NCBI GenBank assembly: GCA_964035545.1
Contig: OZ037767.1
Location: forward strand, 8,236,207 to 8,300,206
DNA length: 64,000 nt
Origin: Bugula neritina
Lineage: Eukaryota; Bryozoa; Gymnolaemata; Cheilostomatida; Bugulidae
Reading direction: 5' to 3'
The notes under the pieces are model-generated. The model was not told the DNA's origin. It made no database searches and was given only the letters and a program-made list of their open reading frames with translations. The translations under genes were made by a program, and so were the position numbers. Of this stretch, positions 41,602-53,200 are shown piece after piece (position 1 is the stretch's first letter; each line of letters begins with the position of its first letter).

Positions 41602-44600
41602 TTACCTCGTACGTTGTCCCCGCTCTAGGGGAGGTGACGCACTTGCCGGTGTACTAGTAGAGGCCTCTGGTGACGTCTCCACTTCACCGTTAGTGGTCAC
41701 TTCTTCCTGCTCTCCAGATAGAGCCCCTCCCTCCGTGGGGATTTGCACATCCGGAACCGGCTCGGTCTCTGGAAGTGTTGGAATCAGACTTGGCGTAGGC
41801 GGTGGCGGACGCGCTTCTGTAGGCAAAAGCGGTCACTCATCTCTCACCAAGTCTTCTTCCGGCGGAATGACCATGTCATATTCAGGTCCATGCCGCCGTC
41901 GCCCACGCGTTGTCGTCTGCCTCCTGGGCTCCAACAACGGGGGGGGGGCTTCTCCCACTGCGTCGGGGCTAGCCCAATACGGCTTCAAGCGAGCCTCATT
42001 CTGGATAGACACCTGTCCTGAGCGCTCGATCTTGTAGGTGTGGTTGGGCATAGCCTCGACTATCACGTAGGGTCCCACGAACTTAGGCTGTAACTTAGCC
42101 GCCTGCCCGCGACGCCTACGGTAATTGACCATCCACACCCGATCTCCCGTCTGGTAGAGGGGTGGTTCCTCGGAACCTTCGTGTCGCACCTTCCACTGCT
42201 GTTCTCGCAGTATTTCGTGTGCGACCTTCATCCGTTCCACTAGTTCGCTGGCATACTCGTGAACCTAGTTGTCTTGCTCTAGAACATGGTAGGTAAGATG
42301 GTCAGGGAACCGAGTCTCTCTTTCGAGCATCAAGAGGTTTGGGGTATCACCAGTATTGGTGTGTGGGGTGCTACGGTATGCGCGCATGATTTGCGGCAAT
42401 ACCGTGTCCCATTCCTCCTGACTGCGTCCGAGGAGGAGACTCCGGAGCGCATCACCTAACATACGGTTATTGCGCTCCACCACCCCGTTACCTTGGGGAT
42501 GGTAAGGGGTGGTCCTGCTCTGATTTACTCCCCAGAGGCGGCAAAGGTCGCTCATCAGTTGGGACTGAAACTGAGCGCCTTGATCAGAGTGTATCTGTTC
42601 GGGGAGACCGAAATAACAGAATACATGTTGGTCTAGTGCCCTGGCCACTGTCGGGGGGACGCATCTGGGATAGCCAGAGCATCTGCCCACCTCGTAAAGT
42701 GGTCGGCCAATACTAAGATCCAACTATTGCCTCTGGGGGTCAGGGGCATGGGTCCGACCAGGTCAACAGCTACTACTTGCCACGGCCTTCCAGCATATAG
42801 CCTCCGCCGTCCCGCTTCACCAGGGAGACGGCCATGCTTACTGGCCTGGCAGATTTCACACTGTTTTACCCTGAGCCGGACATCTCGCCCCATTTTGGGC
42901 CAATACAACCGGAGTTGTAATTTAGAGATCACTCTCTTGACCCCTGCGTGGGCCTGTTTGTGAGCGTCCCAGATTAACTCACGGCGTATGGCACTGGGGC
43001 AGACCACCCTCTTCCTCTTCGGGTGTCGGCCGTTGGCAGCTAGAGAAATGGTCAGCAGACCATCCTGCCCGATCCTCAGCAAGTTCCAACGCTGGTAGAC
43101 CAGCCGGAACTCGACGCATCTCTGCCGTATGCGTTCCTCCCTGGGTCGTCGCCGTTCCTTTTTGGCTCGATATATGTCTGCCACTACTCCAGGCAGCTCT
43201 TCCTGGAGCTTCTTCAGCTCCCGGACATTATCGGCCAATACAGGATTGGCGCGGAGCTTTTGCACAACCTCCGGGTACTTGTCAACCTCCTGCCTGAGTT
43301 GACCCTGGTCCCAGTCAAACTGTGCTCCGTGGTGAGCCAGTGTCTCCAATTCACATCGTGGGGGACCTCCGTCCCTCCTCTCGATGTTGAGACACTGTTT
43401 GCAACCTCCATCGGGTTGGCGGCTCAAACCATCCGCATTGCTGTGTCTCTTGCCCGGTCGATGTTCGATCCGGTATGAGAACTCAGCTAGGATTTCGAGC
43501 CACTGGGCGACCTGACTGGAGGGTTCTGCTCTCTTGCACAACCAGATCAGCGAGGCATGGTCTGTACGCAACCGGAATTTCCTGCCGTATAGGTATGGTC
43601 TAAAGTGCTTCACTGACTTGATTACTGCCAACAGCTCCTTGCGGTTAGTGCAGTAATTTCGTTCAGTGGGGGAGAGAGACTTGCTGTAGTAGGCTACTAC
43701 TACCTTTCAGCCTTCCTGCACTTGAGACAGCACAGCACCAACATTCTGGTCACTGGCGTCAGTGTCGAGGATGTACTCCAGAGTAGGATCTGGGTAGGCC
43801 AAGATAGGTGCCGTCAGTAGGCAACCTTTGAGGCGGTTGAACGCTCCTTGTTTGACCGGGGTCCACTGCCACGTCACTCCCTTTGCGGTGAGCCGGTTTA
43901 ACGGCTGTGCTATGCCCGCAAAGTCCGGTATGTATTGTCTGTAATACCCTACCAGCCCCAAAAAGCCCGAAGTCCGGTCAAGTCTTGGGGGGGTGACCCA
44001 GTCTTCTATCGCCCGTACCTTTTCGGGATCCGTTGCCACGCCGTTTCGATCGACAACGTGCCCCAGGTACTTGACCTCCGGCTGCAATAGAGTGCACTTG
44101 GAAGGTTTGAGCTTCAGAATGGCACCTCGGAGTCTCTCGAAAACCTCCCGCAGACGACTGATATGTGTCTCGAAGTCTGGGGAGATCACGATGACATCAT
44201 CGAGGTAGATCAGCAGTGTCTTCCAATGGAGCCCGCTGAGGACTTGCTCCATCAGCCTCTGGAAGGTGGCTGGGGCGGAAGTTAACCCAAAAGGCAGCAC
44301 CTTCCACTTCCACAAACCGCCCCGTGTGATAAACGCCGCTTTCTCCTGGGCGTCAGGACTCAGAGGAACTTGCCAGTAACCGCTCAACAAGTCTAGCGTA
44401 CTGAAGTACTTGCTGCCGGCTAGGGCGTCCAATGACTCGTCAATACGAGGTAGAGGGTAGGCGTCTTGTATGGTTACGCTAATGAGCTTGCGGTAATTCA
44501 CACTGAACCGCCAACTGCTGTCTTTATTCCAGACCAGTACGACCGGCAAGCTCCACGCACTGTGGGCGGGCTCGATGAGGCCGCGGTCCAGAAGATCCCG

Positions 44601-45920
44601 TACTTGTCGGCTAACCTCCTTCTTTTTTTTCGGCCCCAGCCTGCGTGTGGGTTGCCGAATAGGGATCGTCCCTGTAGTCAGCGGTATTTCGTGTCTGACA
44701 ACTCCAGTCAGTCCCACGTCATTATCTCCGCTGCTGAACACATCACCGTAGTCGCGTAGCAACTTCGCCATAGCTTGGCGCTCCTTGTTGCTCGCGCAGC
44801 CACCACAGGCTGTCTCATATAACTCCCGGATGTGTGTTGGGACTGTCCCTCGCCCCTGATTAGGGCGTCGAGGGGGTGCCTCCGTCGCATCACCCAGCGA
44901 CGGGCCCACGTCCTCCTCCTGGACAGAGTGGAACCGGCCCAGCATAGACCCAGCTGGGAGCTTGATGGGCTCGATAAAGGGGTTGACGCACCGCACTAAG
45001 ATCTCTCCTCGCTCAGTCAGCTGGTTTAAACTGCTGGCAAATTGGATCCTTTCGTGCGCACCTTCCACTACCCCGAGTCCAGAGATCCGGCTATTGTTCA
45101 CTCTGCAGTGAACGGTAGCCCGGGAGCGGCCTGGCACGGTACAGTTTCGTACCACCTGCACGCCTCCCACCAAGAGGCGGCCGAACTTGTCAACGCAGGC
45201 GGGTTGTCGCCCGGACATCACCATCACCGATTTACTAAAATTGATGTGACATCCGTGCCGTTTTAGGAATGGCATCCCGAGGATGGCGTCCTCCTTGAGC
45301 TGACTGACGATAAACGCCTCTTGGATCGTTTGATCACGGACGCGTCCCGTCAGCTCAATTATACCGCAGAAGGGAAGACACGACCCGTCAGCCAGGGTGC
45401 CATACTCCTCCTCGTACGGTTCCATCTTGCCCCTGACCCTAGCGCTGAGGGTGTCAAAAAGTTGGCGACTTATGAGGTTCGTGGTACAGCCTGAATCAAT
45501 TAGGAAAGTGACAGCTTTGCCTTCCAATTTGCCGGGCAAGAAATAGCTGTTTCCATGGGGCTGCACCTGAACTCTCTCTTTGTGCCTTGCTCTCGCAGGG
45601 AGTACCTCCCTCGCTTTAGGTCGCGAAGGAGGTCGCTTGGGATGGTGGTAGATATGCCTCGGAGGTGCAGAGGCTAGGTTTCTGGCTACCTTCGCTGGCT
45701 CCCATCTAGATTCTTGGGTCGGTAGCTCGTCGAATCGATTGTGGAGGGGCATAGAGAAGGCAGCGGCGGGGCGGGGCCCCTTGCTGGTCCTTCGTGGCTG
45801 TTGCCACTCTCAGTTGTCAGCACGCGGTACCCGTCTGGGTGACCTACGTTTCTTTTTCCCTGGGGGTTTCATCGTCGGCCTGCAGGAGGCGGGAACATCT
45901 GCGGGCCGCGGTAGTTTAAA
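41602..45920 (-). pseudogene. pol: pol of element C, broken
   Basis: Protease DSGCTTNLIS near 45500, RT with intact YLDD (near 44200), RNase H, integrase with HHCC and D-D-E regions, and a GPY-type module. Lesions in order: TGA at 43707-43709 after SQVQEG, a one-base deletion in the integrase near 42660 (PDAS then a new frame), TAG at 42265-42267, TGA at 41833-41835 and a further stop at 41602. VDYR of the RT reads VNYR. Confidence 0.88.
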
Positions 45921-46813
45921 CCCGAAGTTAGGAAGGGACAGTACATGCGGAAGTGTCCTTGATTTCCGCATTCCCAGCAAAAACTGACCGTTTCCCCCGG
46001 TGGCGGCGCCGGTGGCCGTACTGGCTCAGAGGCGGTACCTACTGGGGTTTGGGGTGTCAGTGTTGCTATCAGTTTGGCCAGCATGTCGGTCAGTTGAGTG
46101 ACTTTCAATGCAGCCGTTAACTGGGCCACGGCAGCCGTTGCGGAGGGTTCCGCCTCTCGCTCCGCTGCCGTGTTCGCGCGGTCCACCTCCACTTGATGGG
46201 AGTTCCCGCGATTTTTATGCATCTGGTTTGCCAGGAGATAAGCTTCCCCCTCCGCCAGAGCATCTTCAACGGTGGTGACTCCCCTAGCTAGAAACTGGTG
46301 GTGGAGACCCAGATCGTTGACAGATTGTATAAAGACGTCAAGGGTATACTTCTCACGGTTAGTTTGGGGCAAATCGCTGTACGCGATCTGTGCCAGCTTC
46401 ATGATCGTGGCGGCATGTTCCTGTAGCGGGGTGTAAAGATCACGCTGCAGCATCTGTAGTCGGGCCCGGGCATCTGTATCAGAGATGCCGAAGCGGGCCC
46501 GCAGAGAAGCAAAGATACTATCGATGTCTGCGCCTAGGCCATAGGGCTTGGCTTTGTCCATCAATGACATTCTGAGCTTCAGCAGGGCTACGCTAGGGGG
46601 CCACTGGGCGACGTCCATTACGTCGCTAAATTCTTGGATGAATTGCTCCACCTCTTCTTCGCCCGTGAAGGTGGGCGCTTTTAACTGGTAGCGGTCCTCA
46701 GTCAGTTCTCGCGGAACCCTTCACTCTTCTACCACATGATTCACAGGCATAGCATCGTCTCTACGCTCACCTTCTGCTGCCGGTGGTTGCATTCCAGCGT
46801 TTTCAGTCTCCAT
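45869..46813 (-). pseudogene. gag: gag of element C, one in-frame stop
   Basis: ATG at 46813 (METENAGMQP). TGA at 46721-46723. The frame then stays open through EEVEQFIQEFSDVMDVAQWP, YSDLPQTNREKYTLDVFIQS and a CCHC knuckle CWECGNQGHFRMYC to the terminator at 45869. Homologous to Gag of A, B and D. Confidence 0.85.
45914..45920 (-). promoter_or_regulatory. -1 ribosomal frameshift site, element C
   Basis: UUUAAAC read in the gag phase as U UUA AAC, the canonical X XXY YYZ form, inside the gag-pol overlap, with pol in the -1 frame. It corresponds in position to GUUAAAC of A and D. Confidence 0.75.
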
Positions 46814-46827
46814 CTTGGATGTGCACT

Positions 46828-46845
46828 ATCCCACTGCTGCCACCA
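46828..46845 (-). other. Primer binding site (tRNA-Leu), element C
   Basis: TGGTGGCAGCAGTGGGAT on the minus strand, one base from the 5' LTR, identical to the site in B. Confidence 0.82.
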
Positions 46846-46846
46846 C

Positions 46847-47185
46847 TGTTATGATTTTCAGATTTAGGGTTGATATGCTATCCAGAGAGTCTATTTATTT
46901 GCTAGAGAACTTCACCAGGATAAGTCGAGTGAATACGAGTATATTTACACACAAGAATACATCACAAAAATTATACAAATACATTCAGCAAACTGTACAT
47001 CTATATCATTCAGCACTCTATCTTTGACTAACTAGCAGCGGGAAAACTAACTACTGCTACTAACTATCAGTGTCGCTAAATGGCTGTCCATTGTTCCGGG
47101 TCAATTACGTGACCCCATGCTGTAGTAGTGGGGGAAAATAACATTTCCCCATATTACGTTGCTAGTAGCTCCACGAGCCACCACA
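46847..47185 (-). repeat. 5' LTR of element C
   Basis: 339 bp, about 96-97% identical to the 3' copy. It is followed by GTAT and then directly by a related solo LTR in the opposite orientation. Confidence 0.93.
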
Positions 47186-47189
47186 GTAT

Positions 47190-47554
47190 TGTGGTGGCTC
47201 GTGGAGCTACCATCATAACGAAAAGGGGAAAATGTTAATTCCCTTCTAAGTACAGCACGGGGTCACTAAGTATACTATAAAGTTGACCCGAGACAGCAAT
47301 CCGCCAATAGGAATCATGAACTATAATTAGTAGCTGTGACTTCCCGCGTAATAGTCAGTTAGGAATAGTCTGGCAAACTGTAAACACTGTGCTGAGTAGT
47401 TGTTGATGTATTTTGATAGATGTAGTTTTGGATTGTGTATCATTGTATAAAATATATTATTGTAACCTGAACCTAACTTGCGGAGTTGATTTAGCTTACA
47501 TGTTATGAAGTAACTTGATTGCACAATAAACCCACAATACTAAAAAAGATAACA
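47190..47554 (+). mobile_element. Solo LTR related to element C
   Basis: Starts TGTGGTGGCTCGTGGAGCTA, like the C LTR read on its own strand, and shares blocks such as GGGGTCAC...GACCCG and CAGTTTGC. It ends GATAACA at 47554. The flanks are GTAT (47186-47189) and GCAT (47555-47558), a one-mismatch duplication. There is no internal region, so recombination between its LTRs removed it. Confidence 0.72.
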
Positions 47555-47558
47555 GCAT

Positions 47559-48898
47559 TGTAGGTTTGCCTATTATAGAGCTCAAACCTAGCTCTTTACA
47601 ATTATTAGAAAAAGTATAGAGGACAACAGTATAACAACATAACTATACAATAATAAAATGTCAATTCAAGTTCGACTGTTAGTGCAAATCATCACACTAA
47701 TATAGCTTTTTTTTCATTGGTCGAGGCTTCTTGTTTCGTAGAGGGGTGTTGCTTCTCGTTCCAGGCTACCACTCTCATTACGGGAGAGGCTCGAAAATTC
47801 CTCATTGCACCATCCTTGCAGTTAGTCAGTGGCTAGTGCATACGCTTCAAAAAGCATAGAGGTAGCCTATTTTTATGAAGCTGTCGTGTACTAAGGCTTG
47901 GGACGCAGGCTAAGTTGCTGGCCATAATGTAGTAAATATTAAACAGTATGCCACTTGCTAATTATAACAGTAAAATAGTCAGGCTAAATATGCATAGTGG
48001 TTACCAATACCAGTGCGATCTATTATCAGAATGGTGACTTTAGGGCATTGTGTTCCATTTTGCTACTTTTGGAAAAGGAGTGGCCCACATTACTATATGT
48101 TTATAGTGAACAGTTATGTGACAAATTCATTCAATTTTAACAGCTTTTGCACCTTGGCTACATGTTTTCACAAAAGATTAATAATGGAAACTATAAATAC
48201 ATTAATAAATTAATTACTTAAACAAATTCTATTTAATTATCAACAACAACATGGTTTAATTGCAGTTTAAATTTGTTCCTGTTTTTATTCTGCACATCTT
48301 ATTGGCACTCAACATGGTTGTAATTTATGAGCTGAATTCATACAAACTTTTGTAATTTCATGAAATAATTTAAAACAATGAAAAAAGTTACAAAGACAAA
48401 AAATTATTTAAAGCATTCAATGAATTATTTAACCTTTTCGTGTGCACCAACATTTTGTACAAAAAAGCCTAAGATTTTTATATTTTACATTTTCTAATAA
48501 ATTGATCAACATTTATAATAGGTTTTTTAATCTATTGAAAAGTAACCTTGTCTAAAAAAGACAAAGTCAACTAATTGAAAGTAAATTCTTAATTGCTGTT
48601 TTACTTACAAGGTTCTATTTATTTTCTTTTGTATACTATTTCTATTTTCAGCTTAAAAAGCTTTAGTTCAACCTTCATAATTATTTTTATTTTACTATCT
48701 CCACAATCAGAACTAACTTACTTATGGAATTTCTAAATAAAAATGTTACAATACTCTCAGAAATTGGTTTTTGTGTCCCCGTCCACATATATGGACGACA
48801 TGCAACTATTAGAGCATTTCACTGTTGAATAAAAAGTATTTTTTCAACTTTGGAGTGTGCCTTTACAACTTTTAGTTTCAATGATAAGCTATATTATG
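47559..48898. other. Host-like AT-rich DNA between C and D
   Basis: No supported coding exon. A less AT-rich patch lies at about 47,720-47,820. The palindrome GTCCACATATATGGAC near 48,780 with TTAACCTTTTCGTG near 48,427 resembles, in inverted orientation, sequence at 58,220-58,400, so part of it may be an old DNA transposon. Confidence 0.45.
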
Positions 48899-48902
48899 TT
48901 AT

Positions 48903-49310
48903 TGTGGTAGATTTTAGTGGTGCAAGTATTATTGTATTAATCGAAAAGGTTCACTTCATATTGTTTATTATCTTGTGAGTTCGACACTGTCGGAGTGCAG
49001 CTATGGACAGCAGTGGCACCACTAGTAACCACCAATCAAGACAGTCACACTAATTGATAGCAGGTGGAGCTAGCTACTCGTAGTTGCAGTGCGCTGAGTA
49101 GCTAGCTGGCAGAGCAGCTTGGGACTTCATTTAGAACAGTTGTGTATTAAAGCTCACTAATTATGTAATCGTTTTCTATTCATGCTAGCAGTAAATAACC
49201 TTCTTGTATTTGTGTAAATAATAAAGTATCTTATCGTAAACAACCTGTCGCAGTGGCTTTGTTTAAGTAGACCCACACATAATAATAGTGAACTGGCAAA
49301 ATTCACTACA
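48903..49310 (+). repeat. 5' LTR of element D
   Basis: Begins TGTGGTAG and ends TTCACTACA. An AATAAAG polyadenylation signal lies near 49,225. The primer site follows after one base. Confidence 0.95.
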
Positions 49311-49311
49311 C

Positions 49312-49329
49312 TGGTGGCAGCGGTGGGAT
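49312..49329 (+). other. Primer binding site (tRNA-Leu), element D
   Basis: TGGTGGCAGCGGTGGGAT, identical to the site in A. Confidence 0.85.
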
Positions 49330-49365
49330 TCCACTTAATACAAATGCCCCTAGCCAGGGAGTAAA

Positions 49366-50243
49366 ATGGCCGACGAAGTCGTTGACGCGCCCAGACAGGA
49401 GCCAGCAGCAATAGAGGAGGATCACATAGGCGGCCCAGCGCTGCCTATGGACAGGTACCACTTGCGGGCTCCCATCTTCTCTGGAGAAGAAGATGTGGAG
49501 CAATTCATCACTGAGTTCAGTGATGTGGCGGACATCTGCGGATGGCCGAACAGGGTTACTCTGATCCAGCTGCGGTTGTGTCTGACAGGGCCGGCTAAAC
49601 CCTATGGGATAAGCCAGAATGTCGGTGACATATTTGAAACAATACGAGCTAGGTTTGGATTAACCGCTCGAGATGCTCGCGTGCAACTGCAGAGTCTTAG
49701 GAGAAATCCTAAGACCAATCTGCGAGAGCACGCTACCGTAGTCGAACGACTGGCACAAGTTGCTTACAGCGACTTGCCTGCCGATGGTCGACAGAGCCTA
49801 GCACTGGATGCATTCCTCCAGTCTATTAACAACCTCGGTCTTAAACAGCATCTGCTGGTGGCCGAAGTTGAGACTATGGAGAGAGCTCTAAGGCTTGGGA
49901 ATGCCTATTTCCAAGCCGACAGTGCAAGTCGACCTGGTGCGACAGTACAGCAAGTCGGGGCAGATGACGTGTCGACGTGTCGACGTCGCCAACGAAGACA
50001 GCTGTACAGGTCGCAGCGGCAGCAGCAGACGAATCTAGCTTAACCACGAGCTTGATTCGAGAACTGCTCGCCGAGATCAGGCAATTGCGCCAGCAGGCGA
50101 CAGCCGAGAGACCCAAGAGGTCGTCGGTAGCTGTCGACGACAGGCGCGGCCCCGTATGCTGGGGCTGTGGTAGTGGTGGGCACTTCCTACGAAGTTGCCC
50201 CCGCGGCAGTGGGAGGCGGTTAAACAGCGACGGCCCACGGTAA
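49366..50243 (+). pseudogene. gag: gag of element D, frameshifted by an 8-bp duplication
   Basis: ATG at 49366 (MADEVVDAPRQEP). The first frame runs to 50043. Near 49,970-49,985 the string GTCGACGTGTCGACG is a tandem duplication absent from A and moves the frame, so the zinc knuckle CWGCGSGGHFLRSC is in the frame ending at 50243. Otherwise it matches A, which has a stop where D has Arg (near 49640). Confidence 0.85.
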
Positions 50244-53200
50244 CTTCCGCCTACCGTGGGCCCCAGTTTAACCCCCCAAGGCAAAGGCTACGGCCCCCAC
50301 CCCATCGGGTGAGGAGGCCGCCTTCGCCAGAGTGGCAAGCCCCAAGGAGAGTGAGTCGGCCGCAAGGCCCACCAATACCTCCGGCTTGGGCACTCAAAAA
50401 CCGCTTTGAAGGTTTGCTTGATGAGGGAGTGAACGACGAATGGGAGCACAACAGGGATTTTCCTCGGTTGCCCACACGAGCATCAGTCCGAGAATTCACT
50501 CGGCCGCCCGTGTGTGAGCGAGACCGAGACGTACCCTGCCCGCCCATGCAACGTCGACGACCCCCTCGCAACCGAAAAGCACAGGTGCATCCCCAATTCC
50601 ATGCACATGAGGTGTCGCCTCAAGAGACAAACCGCTCAGTGAGCGCCCAGCCATATGGAAGCAGCTATTTCCTCCCCGGCAAAATTGCTGGTAAAGCTGC
50701 CACATTCTTGTTGGATACTGGGTGTACCACAAATCTACTGAGTCGACGTCTCTTCGACACTCTCAGTGCCAAGGACAGGGCTAGCCTAGAACCATATGAG
50801 GGGGAACACGGCACGTTGGCGGACGGGTCGTGTATTCCTTTCTATGGGGTAATCCAGTTGACTGGTAGAGTCCGTGATCAGATGATCAGTGAGACCTTCA
50901 TCGTCAGTCAACTCAAGGAGGATGCCGTCTTGGGCATGCCATTTCTGAAACGACACAGGTGCTACATAGACTTTAGCAAGTCGGCAGTAGTGATGGCGGG
51001 GTGTGAGCTGGCCTGTGTCGACCGATTTGGCAGACCCTTGGTGGGGGGAGTGCAGGTGGTACAGCGCTGTACTGTACCTGGGCGCTCCCGGGCTACAGTT
51101 CGCTGCAGAGTGAACTGTAGGGACATCTCCGAGCTCGGAGTGGTGGAAGGTGCACTGGGGGGCGTCCAGCTCGCTAACAGTCTGAATAGACTGGATGAGC
51201 GGGGGGAGTTCCTGGTCCAGTGCACAAACCCTTTCACGGAGCCGGTAGAATTACCGGCTGGGTCTCTAGTAGAGAAGTTCCACTCCGTGCAAGAGGAGGA
51301 TGTAGGGCCCGCGCTGGAAACAGCGGACGGTGCCCGGGGGGTACCCACTAGAGACGGCAGGGGGCCGGTGCCTGAACACGTAGCAGAGTTGTACGAGGAA
51401 GCCTGTGATGGCTGTGAGAGCAAGCGAGAACGCCTGGAGATGGCGCGGCTACTCTCTGAGTACAAGGACGTGTTCAGTTGCGGCGACCATGACATGGGTC
51501 TGACTGAGACTGTCCGTCATGAGATACCCCTGGCGGCGGGGACGGTGCCGATTCGGCAGTCGACCCGCCGGTTAGGTCCTGAGAAGGAGAGAGAAGTGAG
51601 CCATCAGGTGCAAGACCTTCTGAACCGGGACCTGATTGAGCCAGGCCATGGGGCCTGGAGTTCTCCAGTCGTCCTGGTTCGGAAAAAGGATTGTAGCTGG
51701 AGGTTTTGCGTTGACTATCGCAGGCTGAACAGCGTGACCATCCAGGACGCTTACCCTCTCCCGAGGATCGATGAGTCGCTCGATGCCTTAGCTGGTAGCA
51801 AGTTCTTCAGCACGTTGGACTTGCTAAGCGGGTATTGGCAGGTGCCCCTGAGTCCTGAAGCACAGGACAAGGCCGCGTTCATAACGCGGGATGGGCTCTG
51901 GAAATGGAAGGTGTTGCCATTCGGACTTACGCCCGCACCAGCCACCTTCCAGCGACTCATGGAGCAGGTCCTGAGTGGACTGCACTGGAAGACCTTGCTC
52001 ATATATCTCGATGATGTCATCGTAATCTCCCCCGACTTCGACACACATGTCAGTCGACTCAGGGAGGTGTTCGACAGACTCCGAGCTGCTAACCTGAAGC
52101 TAAAGCCCTCGAAGTGTGCATTACTGCCACGCGAGGTCAAGTACCTGGGCCATGTAGTTGGTCGAGACGGGGTCGCCACCGACCCCGAGAAGGTACGGGC
52201 CGTGAGGGACTGGGCCGTTCTTGTCGACCTCTCTGAATTGCGGGCATTCCTGGGGCTGGTAGGGTACTATCGTCAGTACATACCAGACTTCGCAGGAATT
52301 GCACAGCCGTTAAATCGGCTGACCGCGAAGGGGGTGCGATGGCAGTGGACGCAGGCTGAGCAGAAGGCATTTGACCCCCTGAAGGATCGCCTGGTGGAAG
52401 CACCCATCTTGGCGTATCCTGACCCTGCGAAGGAGTACATTTTGGATACTGATGCCAGTAACCATAATGTGGGGGCTGTGCTATCGCAGGTCCAAGATGG
52501 TCGCGAGGTGGTGGTGGCTTACTATAGCAAGGCCCTGTCGGCGCCTGAGAAGAACTACTGTACAACCAGGAGGGAACTCTTGGCAGTAGTCAAGGCGGTC
52601 AAACACTTTAGACCATATCTATATGGGCGCACATTCCGGCTTCGGACGGATCATGCGTCCCTGATATGGCTGTGTCGACGGGCAGAACCATCCAGCCAAG
52701 TGGCACGCTGGCTAGAGATCCTGGCAGAGTTTTCTTATCGGATCGAGCATCGACCCGGTAAAAAACACGGTAATGCAGATGGACTCAGCCGCCGCCAGGC
52801 AGATGGGTGTAAGCAATGCCAGAATATCGAGCGCAGGGACGGTGGACCCCCTCGCTCGGACGTCGAAGGGCAGTTGGGGAAAGCGGGTGTGTACAGCTGG
52901 GAAGAAGGGCAACTCCTGTCCGAATCACCCAACAAAGCTGTTAACAACCTTCACCCAAACCCCACGTTGCTTCGGAACGTCAGGGAGCTATGTCGGCTCC
53001 AGTCCACGCTACCAGGAGTGGTAGCTGACCTAGTCCGGGCCAAGAAGGAGGGACGGCGGCCGAGTGAGGCCGAACAGCGAGTGAAGAGTACTGAGTTTAA
53101 GTACTTCTGTGACCGCTGGGACTCCCTCAGGTTCAACTGCGATGGGCTGCTAACGATCACGTTGGCAGTCGGCACCAATCGCAGTGAACGAGAGAGGGTA

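Noticed and set aside
48013-48213. 66-codon ORF between C and D
   Set aside because: Short, AT-rich context, with no splice-site support or recognisable domain.
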